Part shown: positions 30,491 to 40,365 of the stretch, piece by piece
How the letters are laid out: each line of letters begins with the position of its first letter
Numbering within the stretch: the stretch's first letter is position 1
Assembly (NCBI GenBank): GCA_903632075.3
Contig: CAHIKZ030000807.1
Span: 1,618,501-1,682,500, forward strand
Direction of reading: 5' to 3'
Source of the DNA: Acanthosepion pharaonis
Lineage: Eukaryota > Mollusca > Cephalopoda > Sepiida > Sepiidae
DNA: 64,000 nucleotides
Program-made: the position numbers and the translations under genes
Notes under the pieces: generated by a model
The model's database searches: none
What the model was told of the DNA's origin: nothing
Seen by the model: only the letters and a program-made list of their open reading frames with translations

Positions 30491-30499
30491 TTATAGTTT

Positions 30500-30712
30500 T
30501 TTTGTGTTTGAAAGAGGGAAAGAAATGAAATGATTACTGATTGTGTCGGGTCCATGTCCACATTCACCGTGGTCATGTTAGTGTGTTATCTGCATTCAGA
30601 CTCACCCTGATAATAATGATCTGATTTTTGTATGCCTGTTATAAAAGCTGAAAAGTATATCAATGTTGAAAGATGAAAATAAATGAAATGATTACTAATT
30701 GGTGATTACAAT
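30500..30712. repeat. Imperfect tandem duplication
   Basis: AAATGAAATGATTACTGATT (about 30527) recurs as AAATGAAATGATTACTAATT (about 30680), about 155-160 bases apart, with TGATAATNATGATNCAATTTTT-like flanks in both. Confidence 0.45.
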
Positions 30713-30714
30713 AT

Positions 30715-31080
30715 TGCAATTACTATGGCTGATGTTCAAACAAATTAAATTCCTTAGGGTCACCAGCTCAGGTCTTCACAGCTAAGACCCATCATTCTAT
30801 GTTCATGGTGGCAAGCCATCCCCATTCCCTTTGTGTTCCTTTGATAAAAAGCAGCTTCCACTCATCTTCTTCCCCAGAACTGTTACTTTGTGGAACATAC
30901 TCCTGAGAGAATGCTTCCCTGACAACTATTATTTTGGTCTCTTTAAGTCTAATGTGAACCAATATCTATCCTACTCATCCTTGTAATACTCCCTGATTCC
31001 TTACAATCTCCCCCAGTAACCCTTTAACTTGAGTGGTACATGGGCCTTGAATTGGGTGAACTATCAGCATATAAAAAAAA
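30715..31080 (+). mobile_element. LINE-C 3' fragment
   Basis: Contains CATTCCCTTTGTGTTCCTTT, TCTTCTTCCCCAGAACTGTT, GAATGCTTCCCTGACAACTA and a tail with TTGAATTGGGTGAACTATCA, in LINE-C order (FHS..FFPRT..LW..., ECFPDNY). It has frameshifts and no long frame. Confidence 0.65.
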
Positions 31081-31084
31081 AATC

Positions 31085-31820
31085 ACTCTCAGTAAAACCA
31101 TTTTTTAAAGAATACCCTACATCTTGAGTCTGTCTGTGAAATTGGCGTGATTTAGATTCTTCCAGTGGTTAGTAAGAAAGACAAGAATAGAGAATAAAAT
31201 AAAAGCTGACCATGCTAAGAGATTTGCATTATTGTATAAGGAATACAGAAAGTTGTTGTAAGATTTGCACAATTTCATTAGAACAGACAAGTCTGTTTTG
31301 CCTAGGGTGAAGTCAAATCAAGGAAAAGCATAGAAAGAAAGAAAAAAAAAGAGTAAATATGAGGTCCATGGCTGGTTGAATTCTGTTTCAAAGCTCAGTC
31401 ACAAGAGAATGGGTTAGAAATATTCTGTTCTTTGCAGAGATGGTTTTCTTTATTTCTTGTTGGTTCATTCATTTGATATTGGACCCTATGGAAACACTGT
31501 CCATCCATGGTACTCAAAGCAATTGAATAAATCAACTCCCCCACCCCCAATAAGAGAATTGACTTGCTCTGGCGATTGTCTTTTTGAACTATAAATCATC
31601 CTTTCAGCTGTCAGTTGTCTATTCCAAACTATCTCTTGTCTTTCCAGGCTTCAACAACCGTCTCATCCCAGTTGTATTCTATTGGAAAATGGGGAAAAAT
31701 AAAGGCACAATTTTTTTTGGTGACCTAGTAATTTTACTCTGGGTCCAAGTAAAAAAAATAAATTGATTGAAAAATGAAACAGAACTTATTGTCAGACAGT
31801 ACAATAGCTTTTTCATTTCA
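31085..31820. other. Unassigned sequence
   Basis: No repeat or protein match recognised. A 60-codon frame at 31584-31766 has no motif. Confidence 0.4.
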
Positions 31821-31824
31821 TTTT

Positions 31825-32255
31825 TTTTTTAAATCAATTCACCCTAAGCAAGGCAATAATGCCACTAAGATGCAAGGTGCTACTGGGAGTGAAATAGAAT
31901 GAATAAAAACTTTAGAAGGAACCACAAACCCAATCCCAAATGGAAAAAAAACAAGGAATAAACCTCTGCTCCTGTTCAAAAGACTGAGGAGTGTGAACCA
32001 TCTGATAGGCATATCTATCTACTCCTATTAATGGAAGAGAGAAAAAAGCAAAAAGTAAAATAAACTAAATAATTAGTAAGTAAAATTTCAGAGTTCAGGT
32101 GCAGAAATTAGGAGTGCAGAGATGAAGCAGACTTTAGAAGGAACCAAAAACCCAATCCTAAACAGGAGACAAGAGATAAGCCTCTACTTCTGTTCAAAAT
32201 ACTGGGGAGAAGTGTGAACCGGATGATAGGCATACCTATATACTCCTATAGCTGA
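31825..32255 (-). mobile_element. Non-autonomous element with LINE-B-type tail, copy 2
   Basis: AATTCACCCTAAGCAAGGCA, then ATGCCACTAAGATGCAAGGT is the inverted LINE-B 3' end. The body has two similar halves (31905-32025 and 32130-32250), each with CTTTAGAAGGAACCA, CTTCTGTTCAAAA or CTCCTGTTCAAAA, then GTGTGAACC and GATAGGCAT. It is the partner of 8900-9280. Confidence 0.55.
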
Positions 32256-32552
32256 ACTTATTTTATTTTGTTATCCTTATTATATGTTATTTTGTTTATA
32301 GTTTTTTTTTATATTGTAAAATTCAATAAGAGATTTTTGACAATTGAGAAAAGATTTATTAAAATTCATATTGTCACATTTATAGGAACAGGATATACAG
32401 AAAAATTAATTAACAATGATAAATTATATCCTCTCTATTTTAATTTTTCTTGGTGAAAGGCAGTTCTTGGGTCATGTAACTAAGGAGATTATGCTAAAAA
32501 ATAATTTTTGGATAAAATAAATACTTCCTCATGAGGCTAAGGCTTTTTATTG

Positions 32553-32650
<98 letters not shown>

Positions 32651-32722
32651 ATCATAGAGTGTTTCTCTATCTCACCATATATATATATAGTGAGATAGAG
32701 AAACACTCTACAATCATATAAA

Positions 32723-32791
<69 letters not shown>
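32553..32791. repeat. Compound microsatellite palindrome
   Basis: (TCTA)n, (TA)n, (TG)n, arm ATCATAGAGTGTTTCTCTAT (from 32651), short (TA) loop, inverted arm TGAGATAGAGAAACACTCTA (32691-32710), then (AC)n, (TA)n, (GA)n. The stem with its microsatellites could fold over about 180 bases. Confidence 0.9.
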
Positions 32792-32793
<2 letters not shown>

Positions 32794-32794
32794 C

Positions 32795-32870
32795 GGTAAG
32801 TACATAGGGATCAACACTGCATGGCAACTGTCAGTTTTGTGTTGCAATGCAATCTTCAGACCAAATCTTT
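32795..32870 (-). mobile_element. Microsatellite-associated element, copy 1
   Basis: The minus strand reads AGATTGCATTGCAACACAAA, ACTGACAGTTGCCATGCAGT, GTTGATCCC. A related sequence lies between (TA)n arrays at 51.87-51.95 kb. Both sit beside long dinucleotide arrays. Confidence 0.45.
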
Positions 32871-32874
32871 TTTG

Positions 32875-33215
32875 AGTAAAAAGTAAAACAAATCTAAAAA
32901 TTTCTTAATGAAATGTATGATAATACATTACAATAAAAAAAAACTTTTACATTATAGCTGACTTTTTTCAAATTTTGATTTACTTTATTTTGATTAGCGT
33001 TTTCAGATTTTAATTTATTAATATCACTAAAATTGAAATCATTTCATAAGATTACATTCAAGTTTATGGCGATGAGTTAATGATGACTTAAGTTTGGTTA
33101 CTTCTATGCCACCCTGTATTAGCTTACCTTATCTACTTTGCAACAAAAAATATTTTCTCAGAAATTTTAGAGGTGGGGGGGGCACCCTTTCTTTACTCCT
33201 CCTCCTCCCAGCTGA
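32875..33215. other. Unassigned AT-rich sequence
   Basis: Nothing recognised before the LINE-B fragment. Confidence 0.4.
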
Positions 33216-33219
33216 ATCT

Positions 33220-33740
33220 AGCCTCTCACTCTGTCATTCCAGACAATTGTTCTTTTCAGAATCCATCATTTATAATTATAAATCTATCATTGAATGTTGC
33301 TACCATATTTGGTCTGTAATGTAATCAGTCCTGACATCTCAACTTCAGTCACTTTCTTATCAACATGACATGGCTTCCCTCTTTTCTACAAACATTTTCA
33401 TAGCAATTGATCTGATGAGTATTCCTCCTTGGTGTCTTGACTGCTTGAATTTATGCGTTTTCTTGTTGAAATAGCTAAATGCAATTGTATGTTCTATTCT
33501 AATAGTTTCTGTTCTAGCACTTTTGCTAGTGGAAATCTCTTCATATTTCTTGCTTCCCTTCCACCTACAATCTTCAAAATGTTAAACGCAATATCAGTAG
33601 CCATCTTCTATCTTCCTGAGCATTTTCTTTTATTGTCCTTTCTCCTCCCTGTAGTTTTCTCATTCTCCTTCACTCCCAGTAACCCCTTGCATCTTAGTGG
33701 CATTATTGCCTTGCTTGAGGTGAAATGATTACAAAAAGAT
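33220..33740 (+). mobile_element. LINE-B 3' fragment
   Basis: Frames give CHSRQLFFSESIIYNYKSII, ECCYHIWSV and later VEIAKCNCMFYSNSFCSSTF, ASGNLF, then the 3' tail CTTAGTGGCATTATTGCCTT. The segment between the HIW motif and the FYKYFHG region is shortened. The tail ends with GAAATGATTACAAAAAG. Confidence 0.75.
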
Positions 33741-33744
33741 AGCA

Positions 33745-34035
33745 ATGAAGTATGAAACTGACAGTCACCATGCTGTTCTAATCCCTATCTCTACACTCTC
33801 CATATTCATAAATTCTCTGTCCCCTAAATACATGCAAATTTTAACTGTGTGTGTGTCTGCATGCACACATCTATAGAAATACAGTGTGTTATTTAGAATG
33901 TACATAGATGCTTTAACTCAAAACGTCATAAGATTTTTCATTTCCTGTGAAAATTACCTTGAGAAATACATAATATAGTTGCATTAATAAAGGTAAATTT
34001 TTATTCTTGGGCAACTAGATATGGAAAAACATAGG
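33745..34035. other. Unassigned sequence
   Basis: Contains a short (GT)n near 33848. No recognised element. Confidence 0.4.
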
Positions 34036-34037
34036 AT

Positions 34038-34232
34038 CCTGAGATGTTTTTTTAATGCTATGTCTCTTCAAGGCATAAGAGATTGCGACTCTCCACAGAT
34101 TCCTTTTCTTTATTATCTGTGAATTGCCATGCCTTCTAGAGAAAGATATCGAAATGTTTTCCTCTTGCCTTCTCTATAGTTTAGAATTCAGTGTAGTCCT
34201 TCTCCTAGACTGCCTGCTAGTAAATAGTGAAA
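34038..34232 (-). mobile_element. SINE-1b tail fragment
   Basis: Sense (minus) order is a CTAGGAGAAGGAC block, GAATTCTAAACTATAGAGAA, GGCATGGCAATTCACAGATA, ATAAAGAAAAGGAATCTGTG, GAGAGTCGCAATC. The end resembles the LINE-A 3' tail. The SINE body is missing. Confidence 0.6.
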
Positions 34233-34303
34233 AAAACAAACCAAGAATGGCCACAGTATTGCTTGTTAACCACATTGACAGGTGTTCAATACAGTTCAAC
34301 TAA

Positions 34304-34485
34304 AAAGATGTGAAAACAACTCACATGTTGGGTTCTGAACAAGCCATGTTCTACACATGGGAAGATCCCACTGATAATAGAGAACTCTTATGGACATGTG
34401 GCACAAACAAGGAAGTAAAAATGACTTGACTCAGGATGGAATTGGAGAATTCTCTGCCAACCTTTTGTATTACTACTACTACTGC
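34304..34485 (+). CDS. Possible VPS13-like exon fragment
   Basis: After an in-frame stop at 34301, the frame reads THMLGSEQAMFYTWEDPTDN, RELLWTCGTNKEV. One base out of frame it continues NDLTQDGIGEFSAN. VPS13 proteins, large lipid-transfer bridges at membrane contacts, carry repeats of the form YTW-DP--SR-L-W in their VAB/SHR-BD region, and this fits that pattern by memory. The frameshift sits in GTAAAAATG: it may mean pseudogene, sequence error, or a splice donor GTAAAA with the extension being chance. It lies in a repeat-rich flank, as expected of an exon between giant introns. Uncertain. Confidence 0.4.
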
Positions 34486-34602
34486 TGCTGCTGTTGCTGT
34501 GATTACAACTTGGCACCATCAAATAAATAAACTGCCCTGCTATTAAGGCCAGAACAACCAATCTCACTGGAAAATGCAGGAGACTAACGAATGTTTTTGT
34601 TT

Positions 34603-34768
34603 TAATAATGTTGTAAGCTTGGATGTGTGGGTGGTGTAATGTTTAATGGCTCGGAATTGTTAATGAGAGGACTGAGTTCCAATTCCTGTTTGGTTCATTA
34701 TATTCACTTATGTGCAAATACTCTTGGGAAAGGCATAACTCCACCTCTTCTTCTCCCAGCTATGGGTG
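34603..34768 (+). mobile_element. SINE-1 tRNA half
   Basis: Starts at GTTGTAAGCTTGGATGTGTG (the end of the 5S head), then GGTGGTGTAATG, GAGTTCCAATTCC, CACTTATGTGCAAATACTCT and CCCAGCTATGGG. The 5S head and 3' tail are absent. Confidence 0.65.
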
Positions 34769-34804
34769 GGAGTAGATTGCTTTCACCAGATAATAATTTT
34801 TCTC

Positions 34805-35090
34805 TCTTTAAATGCCATATTCCTTCATGATGCAGGCAATCATCAAACACTACAGATTCCTTTCCTTTCTTATCTGTGAATTGCCATGACTTTTTTAAAA
34901 AGATAGTGGTATGGCTTTCTATTGCCTTCTCCATAGTTTTGAATTCAGAGTAGTCTTTCCTTTAGACTGGCTGCTAGTCTAGAGAGTTCAGTCTACCCCT
35001 GCAATTTAACCCATAGCTGGGAGTAGGGAAGAAATAGATTTATACTTTTCCCAAGGGCATTAGTGTAAAAGTGAATGTAGTAGATGTGGC
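34805..35090 (-). mobile_element. SINE-1b: SINE-1 body with LINE-A-type tail
   Basis: Sense direction is minus. The body (35000-35090) has CTTTTACACTAATGCCCTTG, GAAAAGTATAAATC and CCCAGCTATGGGTTAAATTG, as in SINE-1a. It then continues into CTAGCAGCCAGTCTAAAGGA, AAAACTATGGAGAAGGCAAT and CATGGCAATTCACAGATAAG instead of the SINE-1a tail. The terminal part aligns with the LINE-A 3' end. This is a tail-swapped SINE subtype. Confidence 0.6.
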
Positions 35091-35094
35091 TGAA

Positions 35095-35810
35095 ATTTGA
35101 ACTTTGCTTGCAGTTTGGGGATAACCACAAACAAGGAAAACTGTTGGTCATAGAAATAAACATTTTTTCAGCGTCTGTAGTTTCCATAAATAAGTGTGTT
35201 CATCAGTCACATTTTAAAATGGTGTTGCTCCAGATAAAGTAATTGTTGTAGACTAGTATTCAGTATTCTTCCTGCTATTCCCTACTACCATGACAATAGA
35301 CTGTTCCTACTTATAAATATGGCAAGTAACCACATTAGAGTAGGATTTGAGTAGTATTTGATTTGCTCAAGTATTTCCCATTCTATATATGTGTATTTAA
35401 TAAACCTCTTCTTTGTTTCCTCCACCTAGTTTTCTGTTCCTTTGATACTCTTTCTAACAATGACCTTCCTAATTCTCAGCTATTTTGAACAAAGGCAACA
35501 TTACAACAGTAATTTACTTAAGTGGTATCAATGGCGAAATTTATATTTTGGGAAATGACATTACTCACTTGAGTTTATCAATAATTAACTTATTTTGGCA
35601 CTAAAACCAAGACTTAAGATTAATGAACCATTCTAAACTCTTCTGTGAAGAAGTGACCAAATAGGCAGACAGACAAAATGTTTTCATTTATTCTCTCTAG
35701 ATATATCTTTAATATTTTGTTTAAGTTTTCTAGTAAAACAAAAATCAGTATTTTTCTTAATGCCATGTCCTTTTTGGGTGTAGACTCACATGATGGCTCC
35801 AAGTTGCAAT
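35095..35810. other. Unassigned sequence
   Basis: No repeat family or coding motif recognised in about 700 bases. Confidence 0.4.
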
Positions 35811-35811
35811 G

Positions 35812-36088
35812 CCCTGGTAAACCATTTCAGCTGTCAGACTAAACTCATATGAGTGGGTGGTGTTAACATGGCACCACTGGGCAAAGGATGTTGATGCGTG
35901 TCACTGCCCAGGATGGAAGTGTTCCTCAGATGATCTACAATGACCATGTGTGTACAACCCAGGTGAGCCACCTAGTTGGAAGACGTTGACTGTGGTCTAA
36001 CCTGGAGAGGGATGGGCTCCACCAGGTTAAAACACCCATGATATGATAAGCACATAAAGAAACCATTCATGGAGACTCAGGTTCTGAC
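35812..36088. other. GC-richer unclassified block
   Basis: Noticeably richer in G and C than its flanks, with GGTGGTGTTAACATGGCACC and CTGGAGAGGGATGGGCTCC. It has the look of a repeat consensus, but I find no second copy or encoded motif here. Confidence 0.3.
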
Positions 36089-36237
36089 ACACAACCATGA
36101 CAGATAGTTCTCTATAGATTCCTTTTCTTTATTATCTGTGAATTGCCATACATCCTTGGGCGGGATAAGGGAGAGGTTTCATATTGCCTCCTTCTCAGTT
36201 TTGAATTCAGTGTTTGTATTCTCCTAGACTATCTCTA
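36088..36237 (-). mobile_element. SINE-1b tail, interrupted
   Basis: Inverted tail with CTCTATAGATTCCTTTTCTT, ATCTGTGAATTGCCATAC and TTTTGAATTCAGTGTTTG, cut off at 36237 where a plus-strand SINE-1a starts. This suggests the SINE-1a inserted into an older SINE-1b. Confidence 0.6.
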
Positions 36238-36545
36238 CTTACACTCATGCCATGTTGAAAAACCAGTTCCTGTATGATCCCCAAAGTTAAGCAATGTCAA
36301 GTCTGGCCAGTACCTAGATGGGTGAGCACTTGGGAATATGATATGGTATATGCTTGGATGTGTGGATGGTGTAATGGATAATGACTTGGAATTGTTAATT
36401 GGAGAGTCAAGTTCTGATTCCAGTTGTGTTTGTTATATTCACTTATGCACAAATACTCTTGGGAAAAGTATGAATCCACCTCTTCTCCTGCAGCTATGGG
36501 TTAATTAGTAAGACTTGTAGCACAAAATTATTATTATCTTTAAAA
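36238..36545 (+). mobile_element. SINE-1a with complete 5S-like head
   Basis: TTACACTCATGCCATGTTGA, CCCCAAAGTTAAGCAATGTC, GGCCAGTACCTAGATGGGTG, AGCACTTGGGAATATG, then GGATGGTGTAATGGATAATG, CAAGTTCTGATTCC, AATACTCTTGGGAAAAG and CAGCTATGGGTTAATTAG. The specific tail is lost. It is one of the clearest 5S heads in the window. Confidence 0.8.
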
Positions 36546-36594
36546 AACATACAACCAACCAAAATCCTAAACTGAGTGTCCTCCAAGTCTAATG

Positions 36595-36860
36595 ATTTTT
36601 CTTTAATGCTGTAGCCTTTCAGGACAGGCAGTTATGGCTCTCCATAGATTCCTGTTCTTTATTACCAATGAATTGCCATAGATTCTTGGGAATAATTTTG
36701 AATTCAATGTTGTCCTTTTCCATCTAAGGCTAGGGAGCCTAGTATACTTTGTTATTACATTAATAGATGTGTGCTGGGAAAAAAAATAGATTTATGTCTT
36801 CACAAGTACATTTGCAAGAAAGTGAATTCAGCAGACTAGGCCCAAATTTGGGAAGTAGAA
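36595..36860 (-). mobile_element. SINE-1b
   Basis: The terminal segment at 36595-36660 aligns, inverted, with the LINE-A 3' end at 57.80-57.86 kb (CAGGAATCTATGGAGAGCCA against CAGGAATATGTGGAGGGCCA). The SINE body with GCAAATGTACTTGTGAAGAC lies at 36765-36850. The body is worn. Confidence 0.6.
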
Positions 36861-36861
36861 G

Positions 36862-37180
36862 GAAATGAAACAATATCTAATGATACAGCCCCAAACTGGT
36901 TTGAACATTTTAAGAGTGGTCCCTTGAAATAAAGCAAAAATAATCAATTTCAATTACGATATTTTTAAAACACAAGATAGAGAAGACTCCAACCACCAGC
37001 TCTCAAAAAAATCCTGAAGATTCTGGGATCATTAAAAGAAATAATATGTAGAGCCTGACATAAGCTCCAGAAAATATGTACAATCTCATGAGAGCTTCAT
37101 TATGAATTTGAAAACTAAAATGCCTTTTGTCAAGTAGATATCTTTCACTGGGAAACCATGTTGAGAATGAAGCAATTCAA
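36862..37180. other. Unassigned sequence
   Basis: AT-rich, nothing recognised. Confidence 0.4.
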
Positions 37181-37184
37181 ATAA

Positions 37185-37780
37185 ATCATTTTCTTTGCCT
37201 TCTATCAGCATGGCTGATGTTAACCTTCAGGAAAGGGACTTGTTGCACTTTCTCAGGCTAACATTCTCAGTTGACATGAAGTGGAAAGACTATATTGAAT
37301 CTATTGTTAGGTCAGCTGCTAAGAAACTTGGTTTACTGTGTCATGTCAGATAATTTTTCTCTCCAGAATCTATCTTAGATATCTATAAATCTACCATTCA
37401 CCCATGCTTAGAATATTTCTGCCATATATATTCTGGTAGCCCTGCTATTTATCTTGAACTCCTTGATAAAATCCAGAGCAGAATCATTAGTATCAGTCCT
37501 GATCTTTCGTACTAAAATGACAATTAGGTTTCATCATTTTACTATTGAAATAGCTAGATGTAAACCATAAGTTCTATTTGCATGTTTCCAGATTCTTGCT
37601 TTCCTGTCACCTACGCACTTCAAAAAGTTTAGATACAACATCAATCTCTATCTTCTGTCTTCCTGAATTCTGTTCTGATATTGTCTTTTCTCTTTACTAA
37701 TGTTTTCTTCTCTTCTTTCACTCTCCCTAACTACTTGTGTCACATTGGTATTATTGCCTTGCTTGGGGAGAAAATAAAAA
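37185..37780 (+). mobile_element. LINE-B 3' fragment
   Basis: Starts at ATGGCTGATGTTAACCTTCA (MADVNLQERDLLHFLRLTFS). Then SVDMKWKDYIESIVRSAAKK, LGLLCHVR, ESILDIYKSTIHPCLEYFCH and PAIYLELLDKIQSRIISI. It then jumps to the HHFTIEIAR region and the 3' tail (CACATTGGTATTATTGCCTT). An internal deletion removes the FYKYFHG segment. Confidence 0.8.
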
Positions 37781-37784
37781 AATA

Positions 37785-38145
37785 AAAACTAATAAGTTAT
37801 TAACGGTTTGATTCATCCCTTTGTAAATCAGCATATGCCAATTTGGTTTGGTTCTCACTGAAATGTCATTTTTTAATGTCAGAATTATTCATCTACATTT
37901 ATATGATAACACAATGCTACATAATTACAAAATAACTAACCAATGTTGAAATTTTTCCACAAGAAACACTGAAAATGCATTGTAATATTGAATAAATTTG
38001 TAGTATCATATATTAAATTGTTTCCCATGCAATCATTTATACATTATGATTTGTGCAATTTATATGAAATTTAAAATGCTTCAAGCTTTGCTCTCTGTCA
38101 ATAGTCTGACAGTTTAGAGCTAAAATATCTTTCTAAATGAAAAAG
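37785..38145. other. Unassigned AT-rich sequence
   Basis: No feature recognised. Confidence 0.4.
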
Positions 38146-38149
38146 ATTC

Positions 38150-38880
38150 TTCTTCGATATACTATGTCCCTTCAGAGCATTGGTGGTCATAGCTCCTCAC
38201 AATTTCCTGTCCTTTGTAGTAGCGCTTAGTAAATTTTATCTTTTTTTTTTAATCTCTCCTAAACCTTGTTCTGTTATCCATTTACTCAAGTTCTCTACAG
38301 AGGTTATACATTGTTTTTCTTCTGTCCCTCTTGCCTTCAATCTGTCCTGTAAGTATAAGATTTTCCAAGCCCTCTTTCATCATTATGTGCCCTACAAATT
38401 TTAACTATCTCTTCCTGAAGTTAAGTATAAGTTTCTTTTTCGTTTCGATTAAAACTTTGGCGTTACTCACATGATTGGTCCATGATATTTTCAGCATCCT
38501 CCTGTAGAACCACATTTCTGTTGCTTCAAGTCTCTTCTTCATTTGTATGAAAATTGTCCAGTATTCACTGCCATATATAAGGACTGCTCTTACATAACAG
38601 TGCAGTACTCTTTTCTTTGTTTCTAACAAAATTTTTCTGTTTGAGGGCATCAATTGCTATGATATTACATCTTTGGATTTCAGTGTCACACTTGCCATCC
38701 TCTATTAAAACACTTCCCTGATATATAAATTCTTGTACTTGTTTCATTTTGATATTTCCAATTTATAATTTTCATGTTGGGCTTATACTTTTGCTAACAA
38801 CCATGCATTATATCTTCTTGCAATAGATGTTTAGTTCTTTCTTCTTGCTTTTTTTCGCTACATTTTGTAGGAGTTATTGT
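38150..38880 (-). mobile_element. LINE-A 3' end
   Basis: Minus-strand frames: KQVQEFIYQGSVLIEDGKCD, then KILLETKKRVLHCYVRAVLI, YGSEYWTIFIQMKKRLEATE, MWFYRRMLKISWTNHVSNAK. The tail at 38165-38215 contains GGAAATTGTGAGGAGCTATG. It is preceded by the mariner relic at 38.88 kb, which abuts its upstream edge. Confidence 0.8.
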
Positions 38881-39600
38881 ATTAGGTTGTCACATATGCA
38901 ATGACACCCTTTGTAGGAAATGAATAAAATGCTTCAGAAATGTTAAATAACTAATTTATTTAGTTGAAATAGGCACTATTTTGATGAATGACTGATCTCC
39001 AATGTACCTCTAAATTCTTGATCCTATCTTTAAAAAGATTATCATCCTTTGATGTGATAAACAATTCAAATGCTTTGATTACCTCTTCCTTATTGGTAAA
39101 TATTTCATTGCATATGAAAAGTTCAAAATGTCATAATATCATAAGTGATAATCAGTAGGAGAGATATCAGGTCAATATGGAGGATGAGGCAAAATTTCAT
39201 AATTCAAGCTATGCAGCTTTTGGACAATTGATTGAGAAGTATGCAGGCATGTATTGTTGTGCAGTGAAATTGGGCCATCTCTATTCAAAGATTTAGGATG
39301 TTTCTTTTACAATTTTTCATGCATACACTCAATTTCTCCACAATGTGAGGCTGCTGTTATTGTTTTCCCTTGAGGCAATAATGAATAACCCCTTTGAAAG
39401 ACCACCATACAGGAACTATTAACTTTTTAGGGTGCAGTGGAAGTTTTGGGTATTGTTTTGGTGATTCACTTGCATCTAACAACTAGCCTACTCTCTTTCT
39501 GTTGTCAAAGAGTATCCATTTCTCATTGCATGTAATGATTCGATGAAAAAATGGTTCTTTTTCTCAGTTTGTTAATCATCAGTTGACATTGTTTCATTGT
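38881..39600 (-). mobile_element. Mariner transposase relic, Hsmar1/SETMAR-like
   Basis: Minus-strand frames give CNEKWILFDNRKRVG, LLDASESPKQYPKLPLHPKK, LIVPVWWSFKGVIHYC, HPKSLNRDGPISLHNNTCLH, TSQSIVQKLHSLNYEILPHP and SPTDYH, ending DRIKNLEVHWRSVIHQ at 38960. This is the D,D34D mariner order. CDEKW has become CNEKW and HDNARPH has become HNNTCLH, so two catalytic aspartates read asparagine. Stops and a frameshift are present. TTAGGTTG at 38882 resembles a mariner inverted terminal repeat. The N-terminal DNA-binding half is missing. Confidence 0.85.
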
Positions 39601-39789
39601 AATCACTTTCACTGGTCTTATGTGTAACAATATATTGAAGAAAAAATATGTGGAAAGAAAAAGAGTCAGGAATGATTGTTTTATATACTTAGGAGGTTAC
39701 TTTGTTAGACGACTGGATCAACAATCAAACAAAAAATGCATCATAATAGTTTTCTTTCTATGCCTGCTATCAACACTATGTCATTTGCA

Positions 39790-40005
39790 CACTTCTTTTT
39801 TCTGTGCCGTGGGTGGTCATGGCTCTCTATAACGTCTTATCCCTCATGGCTCTTAGTAGTGTTTTTTTCTTTGCCAAGCCTCCTGCCCTCAGTTCCACTA
39901 TAAGCTCATCAGCTAGATGACCCAATGTTATCTCTCTTACCCTTGATATGAGTTGAGTCTTTCCAAACCCTCCTTCCTTATTATATGTTCAAGAACTCAG
40001 CATTA
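39790..40005 (-). mobile_element. LINE-A 3' tail, divergent copy
   Basis: GGTCATGGCTCTCTATAACG, then CTTATCCCTCATGGCTCTTA, CCTTATTATATGTTCAAGAA follow the inverted LINE-A 3' order but with many substitutions. Confidence 0.5.
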
Positions 40006-40104
40006 GAAAGCAATACACCATTTAGTAGAGTCAAGAATTATTTTAATAAAACAGTTGTATAAATTTAAACATACAGTAACACCAACTATTTAGTCAATGA
40101 ATGC

Positions 40105-40200
40105 CAACTATTGACAAGAAGAAGGCCAGAGGACATAGCATCCAAAACATGATAATAACATCAAAGATGAGGACAAGAGTCTGAATGTAAACAATGTAAA
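40105..40200 (+). mobile_element. SINE-2 3' end
   Basis: GAAGGCCAGAGGACATAGCA, AACATGATAATAACATCAAA, GATGAGGACAAGAGTCTGAA and TGTAAACAATGTAAA fit the SINE-2 tail. Confidence 0.65.
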
Positions 40201-40365
40201 GAAACCATTTTTTGCCTTCTGTTCACTTAACTGGAAACAGTACTTGTTTAAATCAATCATCTAGTTCATATTCATTACAGTATTTATTATCTACCATTTT
40301 TACATTGGTGCAGCCAAATCATATATTATAAAATACTTCGGTGATAATGTTTCTCCAAGATTTCC

